From Galbibacter pacificus (lineage in GTDB: Bacteria; Bacteroidota; Bacteroidia; Flavobacteriales; Flavobacteriaceae), in NCBI RefSeq assembly GCF_029603165.1, contig NZ_JAQSVC010000005.1, positions 124,001 to 188,000 on the forward strand: a stretch of DNA of 64,000 nucleotides, given 5' to 3'. Of this stretch, positions 7,848 through 16,482 are shown piece by piece (position 1 is the stretch's first letter; each line of letters begins with the position of its first letter). Under the pieces are notes generated by a model. It had not been told where the DNA came from. It searched no databases and saw nothing but the letters and a program-made list of their open reading frames with translations. Both the position numbers and the translations under genes were made by a program.

Positions 7848-8942
7848 TTAACGCATGGAAAATGTATTTAAGTTATAGGGTTTTAGTAACTCTGTTTCTT
7901 TCATCAGTTTTGGTTCGGCGTCCACATCGCGGAGGAATATTAAATCTTTTTCAAATTCATACATTTTATAGGAATAATCAAAGGTGGAGTCTTCTGTTAA
8001 AATTCTTATTATGTCCTCGCTAAAGTTTGCGCCCCCGGCCGCAAAAGACATGTTAAAGGCAACCATTCTTACGTTAATTTCGGTAATAAACGGAGTGCCG
8101 TTTTGGTCTTCTTTAAAATCGGCCGTAAAAAAACCGTGCAATTCCTGGCCTGTATGGATAGATATTAGTTCGAGCGCCTTTACAGAAGCGTCTATTAACT
8201 TAGGTTCGTTTAACAACCGCCCAAAAGAGGTATTGCCCGTAATGCCAGATGGCGCAACTTTGCTCATAATGTAATTTACACGTTCCCCGCAGGCAGCACG
8301 TAGCAGTTTTCCTTTATGGAATAGCAGCTTGCAGGCCAGATTTCTTCCCGGTAAAAAGGTACTTGCAATAAATTCGTTTACTTTAGGGTTAATGGTAATC
8401 CAGTTTTTAAGGCTGGCTTTGTCCTTTACCTTTAGGGAGCCCAAGCCGCTGGATCCAGAGGTAGAACGAATCCAGAACGGGTAGGGAAGTTGCTGTTCTA
8501 TGGCGCTATAATCTATATTAAGCGGGTCAATGGTTATAGAGGCGGGCACCACCCCAACCTTTTTAAGGATATTGGTCATTAAAGCCTTATCTATTAAGTT
8601 TTCTACAATGGCATGGTCGGGTAAAAAAACCTTACATGGCCAAATACCGCCTTCTTTTTTATATTTTGTCCATTCCAGTACCTCCATTTCGGGCTGTACT
8701 ATGGCAATTTCTATATCGTGTTTCTCGATAATGTTGTTAATTGCACTCCAATAGGCAGGATTTCCGGCAGGCGGTATTACATAGGTTTCATGGTACAGGT
8801 CTTTTTCATACAGGCCATGGGCCCGTGGGTTAATATCGGTACCGATAATAGTGTATTCCATGTTGCTGTAACGGTGAAGAGAACGGGCAATACTACGCGG
8901 CGTTGGCCCTCCAACTCCATTGATTAATACATTAATAGCCAT
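7848..8942 (-). CDS. ATP-grasp domain protein (carbamoyl-phosphate-synthase-like)
   Basis: 364 residues. The N-terminal Rossmann-like PreATP-grasp part has GVGGPTPRSIARSL (residues 9-22) and an INPRAHG segment. The ATP-grasp core follows, with WIRSTSGSSGLGSLKV (157-172) as the glycine-rich ATP loop and FITEINVRM (about 298-306) as the metal-binding strand. ATP-grasp enzymes of this build ligate a carboxylate to an amine, or make carbamoyl phosphate, and often occur in surface-polysaccharide clusters where they modify sugars with amino acids or amides. The next upstream gene, a sugar transferase ending 5 bases before this start, supports that setting. The substrate cannot be read from the sequence. 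Confidence 0.8.
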   Translation of the reverse strand: MAINVLINGVGGPTPRSIARSLHRYSNMEYTIIGTDINPRAHGLYEKDLYHETYVIPPAGNPAYWSAINNIIEKHDIEIAIVQPEMEVLEWTKYKKEGGIWPCKVFLPDHAIVENLIDKALMTNILKKVGVVPASITIDPLNIDYSAIEQQLPYPFWIRSTSGSSGLGSLKVKDKASLKNWITINPKVNEFIASTFLPGRNLACKLLFHKGKLLRAACGERVNYIMSKVAPSGITGNTSFGRLLNEPKLIDASVKALELISIHTGQELHGFFTADFKEDQNGTPFITEINVRMVAFNMSFAAGGANFSEDIIRILTEDSTFDYSYKMYEFEKDLIFLRDVDAEPKLMKETELLKPYNLNTFSMR

Positions 8943-8947
8943 ATTTT

Positions 8948-9553
8948 TTAGTTGTTACCGTTAAAAGGTTCCATGGGAATATCTTTTTGTTGATTGACCC
9001 CTTCTTTCTTTAGTACCTTTAACATAGTTAAATAAATAATTTTAGAATCCATTGCAAAGTTTAACCGGTTTACATAATGTATGTCGTATTCAAACTTTTG
9101 GTTCCACGAGATGGCATTCCTGCCATTTATTTGTGCCCAGCCAGTAATACCGGGCTTTACAGTGTGCCTTTGTTTTTGTGTATTATTGTAAAGGGGCAAA
9201 TATTTAATAAGCAGTGGGCGGGGGCCAATAAGGCTCATATCACCTTTAAGTACATTGAACAATTGGGGAATTTCGTCCAGGGAATATTTGCGTATAAAAC
9301 TGCCAAACTTGGTAATACGCTCGCTATAGGGCAATAGCTCGCCGTTGGTATCTGTTTTATCGGTCATGGACTTAAACTTGACAAGCTTGAATATTTTTTC
9401 GTCTTTTCCCGGTCGAAGTTGAAAGAAAAAAGGACGGCCATTAGTTACAAACAATAGTATAATGGTTATAACAATTATTACGGGCGACAAAAATATAAGT
9501 CCGAAGGCCGCCAACATAATATCCAAAAAGCGTTTAAAAAAGCTTTTGTACAT
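8948..9553 (-). CDS. Undecaprenyl-phosphate sugar phosphotransferase (bacterial sugar transferase, PglC/WcaJ type)
   Basis: I chose the start MYKSFFKRFLDIML at 9553 over the in-frame codon at 9589, because this family begins with a K-R-x-x-D segment just before the membrane helix. The 201-residue protein has one N-terminal re-entrant/transmembrane helix (about 13-37) and the catalytic core: FKLVKFKSM (55-63), the Asp-Glu dyad in SLDEIPQL (Asp93, Glu94), GDMSLIGPRPLL (104-115), and PGITGWAQINGRN. It transfers a sugar-1-phosphate from a UDP-sugar to undecaprenyl phosphate to begin a polysaccharide or glycan. It forms a two-gene unit with the ATP-grasp gene. No other glycosyltransferases of the pathway are adjacent, so this cluster is incomplete. 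Confidence 0.9.
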   Translation of the reverse strand: MYKSFFKRFLDIMLAAFGLIFLSPVIIVITIILLFVTNGRPFFFQLRPGKDEKIFKLVKFKSMTDKTDTNGELLPYSERITKFGSFIRKYSLDEIPQLFNVLKGDMSLIGPRPLLIKYLPLYNNTQKQRHTVKPGITGWAQINGRNAISWNQKFEYDIHYVNRLNFAMDSKIIYLTMLKVLKKEGVNQQKDIPMEPFNGNN

Positions 9554-9918
9554 AGTTGCAAATGTTTTGGTTGTTTGTGTTAATGACAAGGTAAAATTAG
9601 CTGAAAGGGAAAATAGAATAAAAATTGTTCTTTAAAAGGCAATAAATATCGCTAAAAGAAATTTTTGGATGCCAGGCTCATAAGTATTGGACTCTCATAG
9701 AGATATAAATCTTTACAGTTTAATATTGTTGTCTTAATACATTGTATTTCAACGAAGTAAATGGCTTCTTGTCGGAAGTTGTGTATTTGAAAGATTTTTC
9801 TTGTTCTTGATGGAATTTTAAAAAGACTAGCGCATGGAATAACTACTTTTACAAAGTATTCTTCCCCATATCCAGCCGTAATTTAATCTCATTATAAAAC
9901 AACCTAACGCTTAATAAA
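9554..9918. other. 365-base divergent intergenic region
   Basis: AT-rich, with no credible gene. It must hold the promoters for the sugar-transferase operon (leftward) and the FnIII-protein/tyrosinase operon (rightward). I see only imperfect -7 matches (for example TGTATTTG around 9783) and name none with confidence. Confidence 0.4.
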
Positions 9919-11742
9919 ATGAGACTGAAAATTACTTTTTTTATCCTTCTAATGAGTTTTTGTGGCCTAACAGCACAAAATTTACATACACAGGCTAATG
10001 CAGCTTCTATAACAAATGAAGCAGATGCAACAACAGGATGGACTGGAGGAGCCGTAATAACTTCTACGGCTACCGATGCCCAAAATGGAACCTATTCTTT
10101 ATTGATTTCATCATCTGGCGTTTCTTCAGGAAGAAATGGGGAATATACTTTTAATGTTGTAAACGGAGAAACCTACAATATTACCATTTGGGCAAAAAGG
10201 GCACCGCAAAGTTATTTGCCTGCCTTTGCAAACTGGTCTGGCTTTACAGGCTTTTCTACTACAAATATTACCAATCCCGATTGGGCACCTTACAATTTTA
10301 CCCTAACGGCAAATGCAAGCACGGCGACCATTAGGATATATACCAGCCCCAGTTACAGGGGAAATATATCAGGCGATGGCGTTTTAATCGATGCCGTAAA
10401 CATTACAACAGATGATCTTGACACGGAAGCCCCATCGGCGGTAGTGGATTTGGCAGCTTCGGGAACTACCGATACGGGCACGAACTTAAGCTGGACAGCC
10501 TCTACCGATAACGTAGCGGTAACCGATTATGAGGTTTTCCGTGACGGAACGAGCATTGGGTTAACGGGGGGTGCAACAAACTTTTCGGCAAGCGGTTTAA
10601 CGGCCTCGACAAGCTATGCCTTTACGGTATTTGCACATGACGCCGCCGGTAACACCTCTGCGGTTAGCAACACGGCAAACGTAACGACCAATGCACCTGC
10701 CGGGGACACGGAAGCCCCATCGGCGGTAGTAGATTTGGCAGCTTCGGGAACGACAGCCACAACCACGAACCTAAGCTGGACAGCCTCTACCGATAACGTA
10801 GCGGTAACCGATTACGAGGTTTTCCGTGACGGAACGAGCATAGGCCTAACGGGGGGTGCAACAAACTTTTCGGCAAGCGGTTTGACGGCCTCGACAAGCT
10901 ATGCCTTTACTGTATTTGCGCGTGACGCCGCCGGTAACACCTCTGCGGTTAGCAACACGGCAAACGTAACGACCAATGCACCTGCCGGGGACACGGAAGC
11001 CCCATCGGCGGTATCGGATTTGGCAGCTTCGGGAACGACAGCCACCACCACAAACCTAAGTTGGACAGCCTCAACCGATAACGTAGCGGTAACCGATTAT
11101 GAGGTTTTCCGTGACGGAACGAGCATTGGGCTAACGGGGGGTGCAACAAACTTTTCGGCAAGCGGTTTGACGGCCTCGACAAGCTATGCCTTTACAATAT
11201 TTGCACATGATGCCGCCGGGAACACCTCTGCGGTTAGCAACACGGCAAACGTAACGACTACTGCTGGAAGTGGAGGTGGCGTGACCCCATATACTACCGA
11301 GAACGCCAATTTGGATACCGTAGATTGGCAGGCCAATAATTTGTTTGCCAATGGAAACGTAGGCATTGGTACTTCGGCCACATTGGGTTATCGATTGGCT
11401 GTTGCAGGAAATATTGTTGCGGAAGAGGTTAGGGTAGCCTTGCAGGGAAACTGGCCTGATTATGTGTTTGAAGATGCATATACTTTGCCAAGTTTAGAAG
11501 AAGTAGAAAATCATATCAAAGAGAATAAGCATTTAATAAATATCCCAAGTGCTTCCGAAATTGAAAAAAACGGAATCGGATTGGGGGATATGGACGTCAA
11601 GCTACTTCGAAAGATTGAAGAACTTACGCTGTATACGCTTCAGCAGGAAAAGAAAATAAATGAACTTCAGGCCGAAAAGAATACGTTGAACGATTTATTG
11701 AAGCGTATTGAAAAAATAGAAAAAGAATTAAACAACCAATAA
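9919..11742 (+). CDS. Secreted protein with three FnIII repeats and a C-terminal coiled coil
   Basis: 607 residues. A signal peptide (1-19, ending CGLTAQ) precedes a carbohydrate-binding-like beta-sandwich domain (about 25-165, with GEYTFNVVNGETYNITIWAK). Three nearly identical fibronectin type III domains follow (about 170-455), each 95 residues with core NLSWTASTDN, TDYEVFRDG and TANVTT. Next comes a short linker, then a domain seen in Bacteroidota tail-fibre-like proteins (NGNVGIGTSA, YRLAVAGNIVAEEVRV). A coiled coil ends the chain (about 565-605, ELQAEKNTLNDLLKRIEKI). No T9SS sorting tail is visible. It precedes the tyrosinase gene by 10 bases and is probably co-transcribed, so it may be an extracellular matrix or substrate partner. 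The structural calls are firm; the role is unknown. Confidence 0.8.
   Translation: MRLKITFFILLMSFCGLTAQNLHTQANAASITNEADATTGWTGGAVITSTATDAQNGTYSLLISSSGVSSGRNGEYTFNVVNGETYNITIWAKRAPQSYLPAFANWSGFTGFSTTNITNPDWAPYNFTLTANASTATIRIYTSPSYRGNISGDGVLIDAVNITTDDLDTEAPSAVVDLAASGTTDTGTNLSWTASTDNVAVTDYEVFRDGTSIGLTGGATNFSASGLTASTSYAFTVFAHDAAGNTSAVSNTANVTTNAPAGDTEAPSAVVDLAASGTTATTTNLSWTASTDNVAVTDYEVFRDGTSIGLTGGATNFSASGLTASTSYAFTVFARDAAGNTSAVSNTANVTTNAPAGDTEAPSAVSDLAASGTTATTTNLSWTASTDNVAVTDYEVFRDGTSIGLTGGATNFSASGLTASTSYAFTIFAHDAAGNTSAVSNTANVTTTAGSGGGVTPYTTENANLDTVDWQANNLFANGNVGIGTSATLGYRLAVAGNIVAEEVRVALQGNWPDYVFEDAYTLPSLEEVENHIKENKHLINIPSASEIEKNGIGLGDMDVKLLRKIEELTLYTLQQEKKINELQAEKNTLNDLLKRIEKIEKELNNQ
10421..11275 (+). 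repeat. Three tandem 285-base repeats encoding FnIII domains
   Basis: Units begin at about 10421, 10706 and 10991 with an identical period of 285 bases (95 codons). They agree almost base for base, including the starting ACACGGAAGCCCCATCGGCG. Near-identity at silent positions indicates recent duplication or gene conversion, and the copy number could vary between strains. Confidence 0.9.
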
Positions 11743-11752
11743 GAGGTATAAA

Positions 11753-13150
11753 ATGGTACATGCAATGTTATTTTATAAAAAACTCTTGAAATCCATACCG
11801 CTTGTTGCAGTTGTTGTTTTTCTCTATCAAGGTAATTCACAGAGCATACGGAAGAATTATCAGGAAATGACGACTTATGAGAAGACAGAATTGGTAAATG
11901 CATTTTATCAACTTAGGGAAGGGGAGGACCGGATAACGGATATGTCTGATTTTCATATGAATTATTTTAATTTCGACAATATAGATCCCAACAGGCTCGA
12001 CATACATTTTAACTTGCCGGAAGAACCCGAAAAAGAAATATTTTTAGCGTGGCACAGGCGTTTTATTTTTGAAATGGAACAGGCCATGCAAGATATTAAT
12101 CCTAAGCTTACAATTCCGTATTGGGAGTCGTCTGTAGATCAATCTACAACATCGTCTCTTTGGGACGAAGATTTTATGGGGAGTTTTAATTCCAATTGGA
12201 ACTTAAACAGAAACCTTAGCAGTTTTGGAACCTTGCCCACACAACAGGAAGTAGACAATATGTTGGCAATGACCGACTTTTTTGAGTTTTCGGACTTTTT
12301 TGAGCGCCAACGGCCACATTCGGGAGCCCATAGATGGGTTGCAGGGCCCATGTTGACATCGGCTTCACCAAGGGATCCGGTTTTTTATCTTCACCATGCT
12401 TTCGTGGATAAACTTTGGCACGATTGGGAAGAAATGCACCATAGCTCATCGTATGTCCGTACAGACATGATACGTTACGATGGGACTTATGTTTTTGATG
12501 GGCAAACCATTCCGTTGGTAAATCCCAACGATATTGTTGATAGTAGGGCCTTGGGTGTTTTTTATGCTGAAGATGGTTTGGCCACGCTCGACAATTATAT
12601 TGTAAGCAATACGTATAATCCAGAGGAGCTTTTTTATTATCAGTACACCATAGAGGTCGGGAATAATTTTATAGCGCCCGAAAATACCACTTCTAAAATG
12701 GAATCCATAACCGAAGTGGTTTTAAAGCCTGGCTTTTTTGCAGAATCTGGGGCAAATTTTGTTGCAGCCATCGATACGGAAACTACTTCGTTATTGGCGG
12801 CAAGGTCCATGGTTAAAAAAGAAAGAAAGAAAAAGCCTTTTGACGATGTTCAACTGGACCAAGTCTGGCTATGGAGCGAAGGAGATATAGATCCCAACGA
12901 CCCAACTGTGGTAATGCAGACATTTCCAAACCCGTTTGATTCCAAGATTACCATCAAACTAAACAAAAAAAGGGATTGTGTCATTGAAATTTACAATATG
13001 ACAGGACAATTGATAAAACAGGAATTTTTCGAATTTACCAACACCTTGGAAATCAACAATCTTTTCGGACTGTCTTCAGGAACCTATTTTGTAAAAGTTT
13101 TGGGAGGTAATGGCGAAACGTTGGTAGTTAAAAAAGTAATTAAAATATAA
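11753..13150 (+). CDS. Secreted tyrosinase-family copper oxidase with T9SS type A sorting domain
   Basis: 465 residues. After a signal peptide (about 1-30) comes a type 3 copper tyrosinase domain. CuA ligands are His68 (SDFHMNYF), His85 (DIHFNL) and His101 (FLAWHRRFIFEME). CuB ligands are His189 and His193 (RPHSGAHRW) and His215 in DPVFYLHHAFVDKLW. All six ligands are present, so it should be active, oxidising monophenols and/or diphenols to quinones. The last 80 or so residues (from about 386: FPNPFDSKITIKL, YNMTGQLI, LSSGTYFVKV, VVKKVIKI) are a T9SS type A sorting domain, predicting export through the type IX system to the surface or medium. It follows the FnIII protein by 10 bases and is followed after 5 bases by a small exported protein. 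It converges on an HMA/TonB receptor pair that could supply copper. The specific substrate is unknown. Confidence 0.93.
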   Translation: MVHAMLFYKKLLKSIPLVAVVVFLYQGNSQSIRKNYQEMTTYEKTELVNAFYQLREGEDRITDMSDFHMNYFNFDNIDPNRLDIHFNLPEEPEKEIFLAWHRRFIFEMEQAMQDINPKLTIPYWESSVDQSTTSSLWDEDFMGSFNSNWNLNRNLSSFGTLPTQQEVDNMLAMTDFFEFSDFFERQRPHSGAHRWVAGPMLTSASPRDPVFYLHHAFVDKLWHDWEEMHHSSSYVRTDMIRYDGTYVFDGQTIPLVNPNDIVDSRALGVFYAEDGLATLDNYIVSNTYNPEELFYYQYTIEVGNNFIAPENTTSKMESITEVVLKPGFFAESGANFVAAIDTETTSLLAARSMVKKERKKKPFDDVQLDQVWLWSEGDIDPNDPTVVMQTFPNPFDSKITIKLNKKRDCVIEIYNMTGQLIKQEFFEFTNTLEINNLFGLSSGTYFVKVLGGNGETLVVKKVIKI

Positions 13151-13155
13151 GGTCG

Positions 13156-13494
13156 ATGCTCATATGGTATTGTTTTGCCGTTTTATGCTTTCAACAAGGG
13201 TTTTCGTTTAAGATCGTTAATAAAACACCCTATGCAATCACTAACATTAGGCTTTATGAATATGATATGCATATTGCCTTATCCCCAAATGAAGCATCAG
13301 CCGTAAAAACACTTTCACTTTCGCCAGAAAAAGCCGAAGGGTCTTCTGTCTTAATGCTCTTTGCCGAAAATACCAATTACGGTATTTATATTGAAAACCC
13401 CCAATCGGGCAAAAAATATACCTATGTTATAGACAGCATTCAGCCAAAAAGAAATAATATATTTATCAGTACTATTATTGAGGAGCAAAAGTAA
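13156..13494 (+). CDS. Small exported protein of unknown function, tyrosinase-linked
   Basis: 112 residues. A short N-terminal hydrophobic segment (about 1-17, MLIWYCFAVLCFQQGFS) looks like a signal sequence. The rest is a predicted beta-sandwich of about 95 residues (FKIVNKTPYAITNIRLYEYD, SVLMLFAENTNYGIYIE, KKYTYVIDSI, NNIFISTIIEE). I do not recognise a family. It starts 5 bases after the tyrosinase stop in the same direction, so it is almost certainly co-transcribed. Some tyrosinases need a small partner for copper loading or folding (MelC1 in Streptomyces), but there is no visible similarity and no copper-ligand cluster here, so that link is only a suggestion. Confidence 0.65.
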   Translation: MLIWYCFAVLCFQQGFSFKIVNKTPYAITNIRLYEYDMHIALSPNEASAVKTLSLSPEKAEGSSVLMLFAENTNYGIYIENPQSGKKYTYVIDSIQPKRNNIFISTIIEEQK

Positions 13495-13508
13495 AAAATA
13501 CCCATAAG

Positions 13509-13865
13509 CTATTTATGGTGTTCCATTTTAATGCTTTCGGGATCCCTGTACAGGCAACATGGCGGCAAGGAATTATAACTGTCATCGGCAGCTGTGTAAA
13601 GTTCTGTATCGTGGCCGGCATGGGCTATGGCTTTTTTAACATCGTCCAGATTGCATTTTCTTTCGTCCATAATAATGGTTAATTCTTTGTTGGGGATGTC
13701 CCAACTGGCATATTTAACACCTTTTACTTCAATGGCGGCTTTTTCAATACGTTTTTGGCACATGGCACAATTTCCGCTGACCGTAAAAACCTCTTTTTTG
13801 TTCTTGTCCTGTGCTGCCAAAGGAACGCTCATTACAATTGTCAGGATAATTATTAACTGTTTCAT
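13509..13865 (-). CDS. Exported heavy-metal-associated (HMA) domain protein, probable copper binder
   Basis: 118 residues with a signal peptide (1-19, SVPLAAQ). An HMA fold follows, whose metal site is GNCAMCQKRIEKAA (Cys33, Cys36), then VKGVKYASWDIPNKELTI. The C-terminus adds a Cys pair (LPPCCLYRD). HMA domains with CxxC bind Cu(I) or similar soft metals, and export places this one in the periplasm. It lies downstream of the TonB receptor on the same strand (46-base gap) in an arrangement that recurs in Bacteroidota, and it converges on the tyrosinase operon. Metal identity is not proven by sequence. Confidence 0.85.
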   Translation of the reverse strand: MKQLIIILTIVMSVPLAAQDKNKKEVFTVSGNCAMCQKRIEKAAIEVKGVKYASWDIPNKELTIIMDERKCNLDDVKKAIAHAGHDTELYTAADDSYNSLPPCCLYRDPESIKMEHHK

Positions 13866-13911
13866 GATTTTTTATATGAAGGTGAACTTGTATGGTTAAA
13901 TTTTTTATTTA

Positions 13912-16182
13912 TTATATTTTGAAACGCATACCAATGTAATAAATTCCCGATAGAATGGGCGCATAAGTAATTGTAGAATCAAAATATTCGCCAAAAGGAT
14001 CATTGCTGGCAACAATCGGGTTGTTTTGTGTGTAATTGTTTATGTTTTCTCCGCCAAGGTACAATTCAAATTTATTACTGAACACCCGCGTAATTTGTGC
14101 ATTTATTACACTATACGAAGGAGAAAATGCTTTAAGTTGATAGGGCAGGGGGTTGCTGGAGGTGTTTGGCAAACGCTGTGCACCTTGCCAATGCAAAGTA
14201 GCGTCGAACCGCCATTGTTTTCCCGTAGGCTGTTTTACGGTTTCAAAGTTTAAGTTGGCAAAAAAGCGGTGTTCGGGCTGTAAGGGCTTTTCAAGTTCCC
14301 CATTGTTGTAATGGGTTTTTACATTGTAATTTTTATACGTGGCCCTTACGGACAGGTTTTGGATAATCTCGTAGGTAAAATCAAACTGGAAACTATTTGC
14401 AAAACTATTTCCGTTGAGGTTATAAAAAGAAATTTCCCTTGGATTTTCCCAGTCAACTACAACTTGGTCGGTAAACCGCGTTTGATAGAAATCGGCCGAA
14501 AGAACCATGGTCCTATTCCATAAATAGAGCTTTTGTGTAAAGCTGATGCCATAATTCCATGCGGTTTCTGGAGACAGGCCATACGTATTTCCGTTGTTGT
14601 TTTCTATGTTGATTTGTCTGGAACTGGCAAAAAGCTGTTGGTTTTCGGCAAAAATATTAGCATTTCTTTTCCCCCTTCCTGCGGAAGCCCTTATGCTTGC
14701 TTTGTCCCATAAAGCATAACGTATATGAAGCCTAGGTGTAATAAAAGTATGTAACCTGTTATGGTTGTCTATCCTGAGCCCCGCTACTAGACTCAACTTA
14801 TCTAGGTTGTTGTATGTGTATTCAAAAAAAGCCCCGACCGAATTGTCCTTTCTGTCATAAATTTGCTGGTTGACCAGTTCGTTAAAAGCATCGTATGTAA
14901 AACTTATGCCCGTTTTGTACTTATGTTGTGTACTTCCAATAATGCTATTAAAAATGGCATTGGTATAAATAGACCGTTGTTGAATGTCGTAGGTATTAAA
15001 CCCGTAATAAGAGTTTTGGTCATGGTCGGTATATGCCATTTGTACCCCAAAACTTTGATACGGTAAATCGGGAAATACATATCCTATTTTAGACGATAGG
15101 TCCAATCGGCTGGTATTTACTTCGCTCCCCCAGGCATTTGTTGTAAATTTATCTTCTTTTGGCACAAAATCCAGTTCCCCGGTCTGTTTTTCATCTTTTA
15201 AATATTGTATGTTAAAAAAGCCAACCCAGCCATTTTCTGGATCGGTATATTGCCATCTGTTCATAAAATTAATCTGTCTAGCAAGTGGGGTGTCCAAAAA
15301 ATTATCTCCATTCTCATCAACTTTAGCAGTCCTTAAATTGCCATGAATATACAGTCCGGTAGCCAATTTATCGGTTACTTCCGTATTATAGCGGGAATTA
15401 AGCTCGAACCGGGCATAATTGTTTGCATATACATTTAGAAATAGGTTTTTGTCGGTAAAGGGTTTCACCAATTCAGAATTTATTTGCCCGGAAATACTTT
15501 CGTAGCCATTGAGAACACTGCCGGCCCCTTTGGTAATTTGTATGCTTTCTATCCAAGAGCCCGGTATAAACGAAAGACCATATATTTGAGACGCGCCCCT
15601 AATAGATGGCATGTTCTCTTGTGTAAACAACAAATACGGGCTATTAAGCCCCAACATTTGTATCTGTTTAGCCCCGGTAACGGCATCGGATATGTTTACA
15701 TCGACTGCGGGATTGGTTTCAAAACTTTCGGAGAGATTGCAACAGGCGGCCTTTAACATTTCCCTATTGTCTACCGTTACCACATTTTGAACTTCAAATA
15801 GCGAGCGTTGCAATGGGTTTACCCTTTCTTCAACAACTACGGCTTCCAGTGCAATTTCGGGAAAGAGTATAATTTTTCCAAGGTTTGGCCTATTTGCCAA
15901 AATGGTATCGTTTCTAAAATCGGTATAGCTTATTACAATCTTTTTTGAGGCCTTACTGTATGGAATGTTAAAATCACCATCGCTGTCCGTAATGGTAGAA
16001 ATATTATCGTTTAGCCAATGTATTTTGGCACCGCTTATCGGGAATAGTGTATTGTTATTATTGTTTGCATAAACAGTTCCTTTTATTTTTAATTGGGCAT
16101 TAACATTTTTGGAGCCTACAACTAAAAACAAAAAAAATAAAAACCTACCGAGAACAATTATTGTTGGTTGATGTTGTTTCAT
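13912..16182 (-). CDS. TonB-dependent outer-membrane receptor with Cys-Cys plug motif
   Basis: 756 residues. A signal peptide (1-29, NVNAQ) is followed by a carboxypeptidase-regulatory-like domain (about 31-115, IKGTVYANN, SGAKIHW). The plug (about 120-240) carries an unusual AACCNLSESFETNPAVDV segment (Cys147, Cys148), and a beta-barrel ends GIYYIGMRFKI. TonB receptors take up large or scarce ligands across the outer membrane. The version with this CC-containing plug paired with an HMA protein gene is typical of Bacteroidota metal loci and suggests a copper or copper-chelate ligand. There is no SusD partner, so polysaccharide import is unlikely. The adjacent secreted copper oxidase makes copper handling plausible. 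Confidence 0.88.
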   Translation of the reverse strand: MKQHQPTIIVLGRFLFFLFLVVGSKNVNAQLKIKGTVYANNNNNTLFPISGAKIHWLNDNISTITDSDGDFNIPYSKASKKIVISYTDFRNDTILANRPNLGKIILFPEIALEAVVVEERVNPLQRSLFEVQNVVTVDNREMLKAACCNLSESFETNPAVDVNISDAVTGAKQIQMLGLNSPYLLFTQENMPSIRGASQIYGLSFIPGSWIESIQITKGAGSVLNGYESISGQINSELVKPFTDKNLFLNVYANNYARFELNSRYNTEVTDKLATGLYIHGNLRTAKVDENGDNFLDTPLARQINFMNRWQYTDPENGWVGFFNIQYLKDEKQTGELDFVPKEDKFTTNAWGSEVNTSRLDLSSKIGYVFPDLPYQSFGVQMAYTDHDQNSYYGFNTYDIQQRSIYTNAIFNSIIGSTQHKYKTGISFTYDAFNELVNQQIYDRKDNSVGAFFEYTYNNLDKLSLVAGLRIDNHNRLHTFITPRLHIRYALWDKASIRASAGRGKRNANIFAENQQLFASSRQINIENNNGNTYGLSPETAWNYGISFTQKLYLWNRTMVLSADFYQTRFTDQVVVDWENPREISFYNLNGNSFANSFQFDFTYEIIQNLSVRATYKNYNVKTHYNNGELEKPLQPEHRFFANLNFETVKQPTGKQWRFDATLHWQGAQRLPNTSSNPLPYQLKAFSPSYSVINAQITRVFSNKFELYLGGENINNYTQNNPIVASNDPFGEYFDSTITYAPILSGIYYIGMRFKI

Positions 16183-16482
16183 GTATTATGCGTTCTTTTT
16201 ATAGGGCAGAAATAGCTATAAGATTCTGATTTAAAGATACTTTATTTAATTGTGAATTGAGGTTACGGTTTTTGCTTTTCATAGGTATTTCATAGATAAT
16301 CCATACCATTGGTGGAGTTTTACATTACAGGGGGGTAAATTCGGTTATTTTTATGGGAAATTCTTCCCAAACCGCTATGTTTTATAAATATGGTTTTATA
16401 AGATGAAGGCGACCGAGAATTGTTCTAAAAAATGTACTAATACAATTGTTTAACCAATAAAAAGATTTGATTACTGCGCACT
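16183..16482. other. 300-base divergent intergenic region
   Basis: AT-rich, with no credible gene or strong hairpin. It should hold promoters for the TonB receptor (leftward) and the CapK-like gene (rightward). I see no exact TAnnTTTG match close to either start. Confidence 0.35.
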
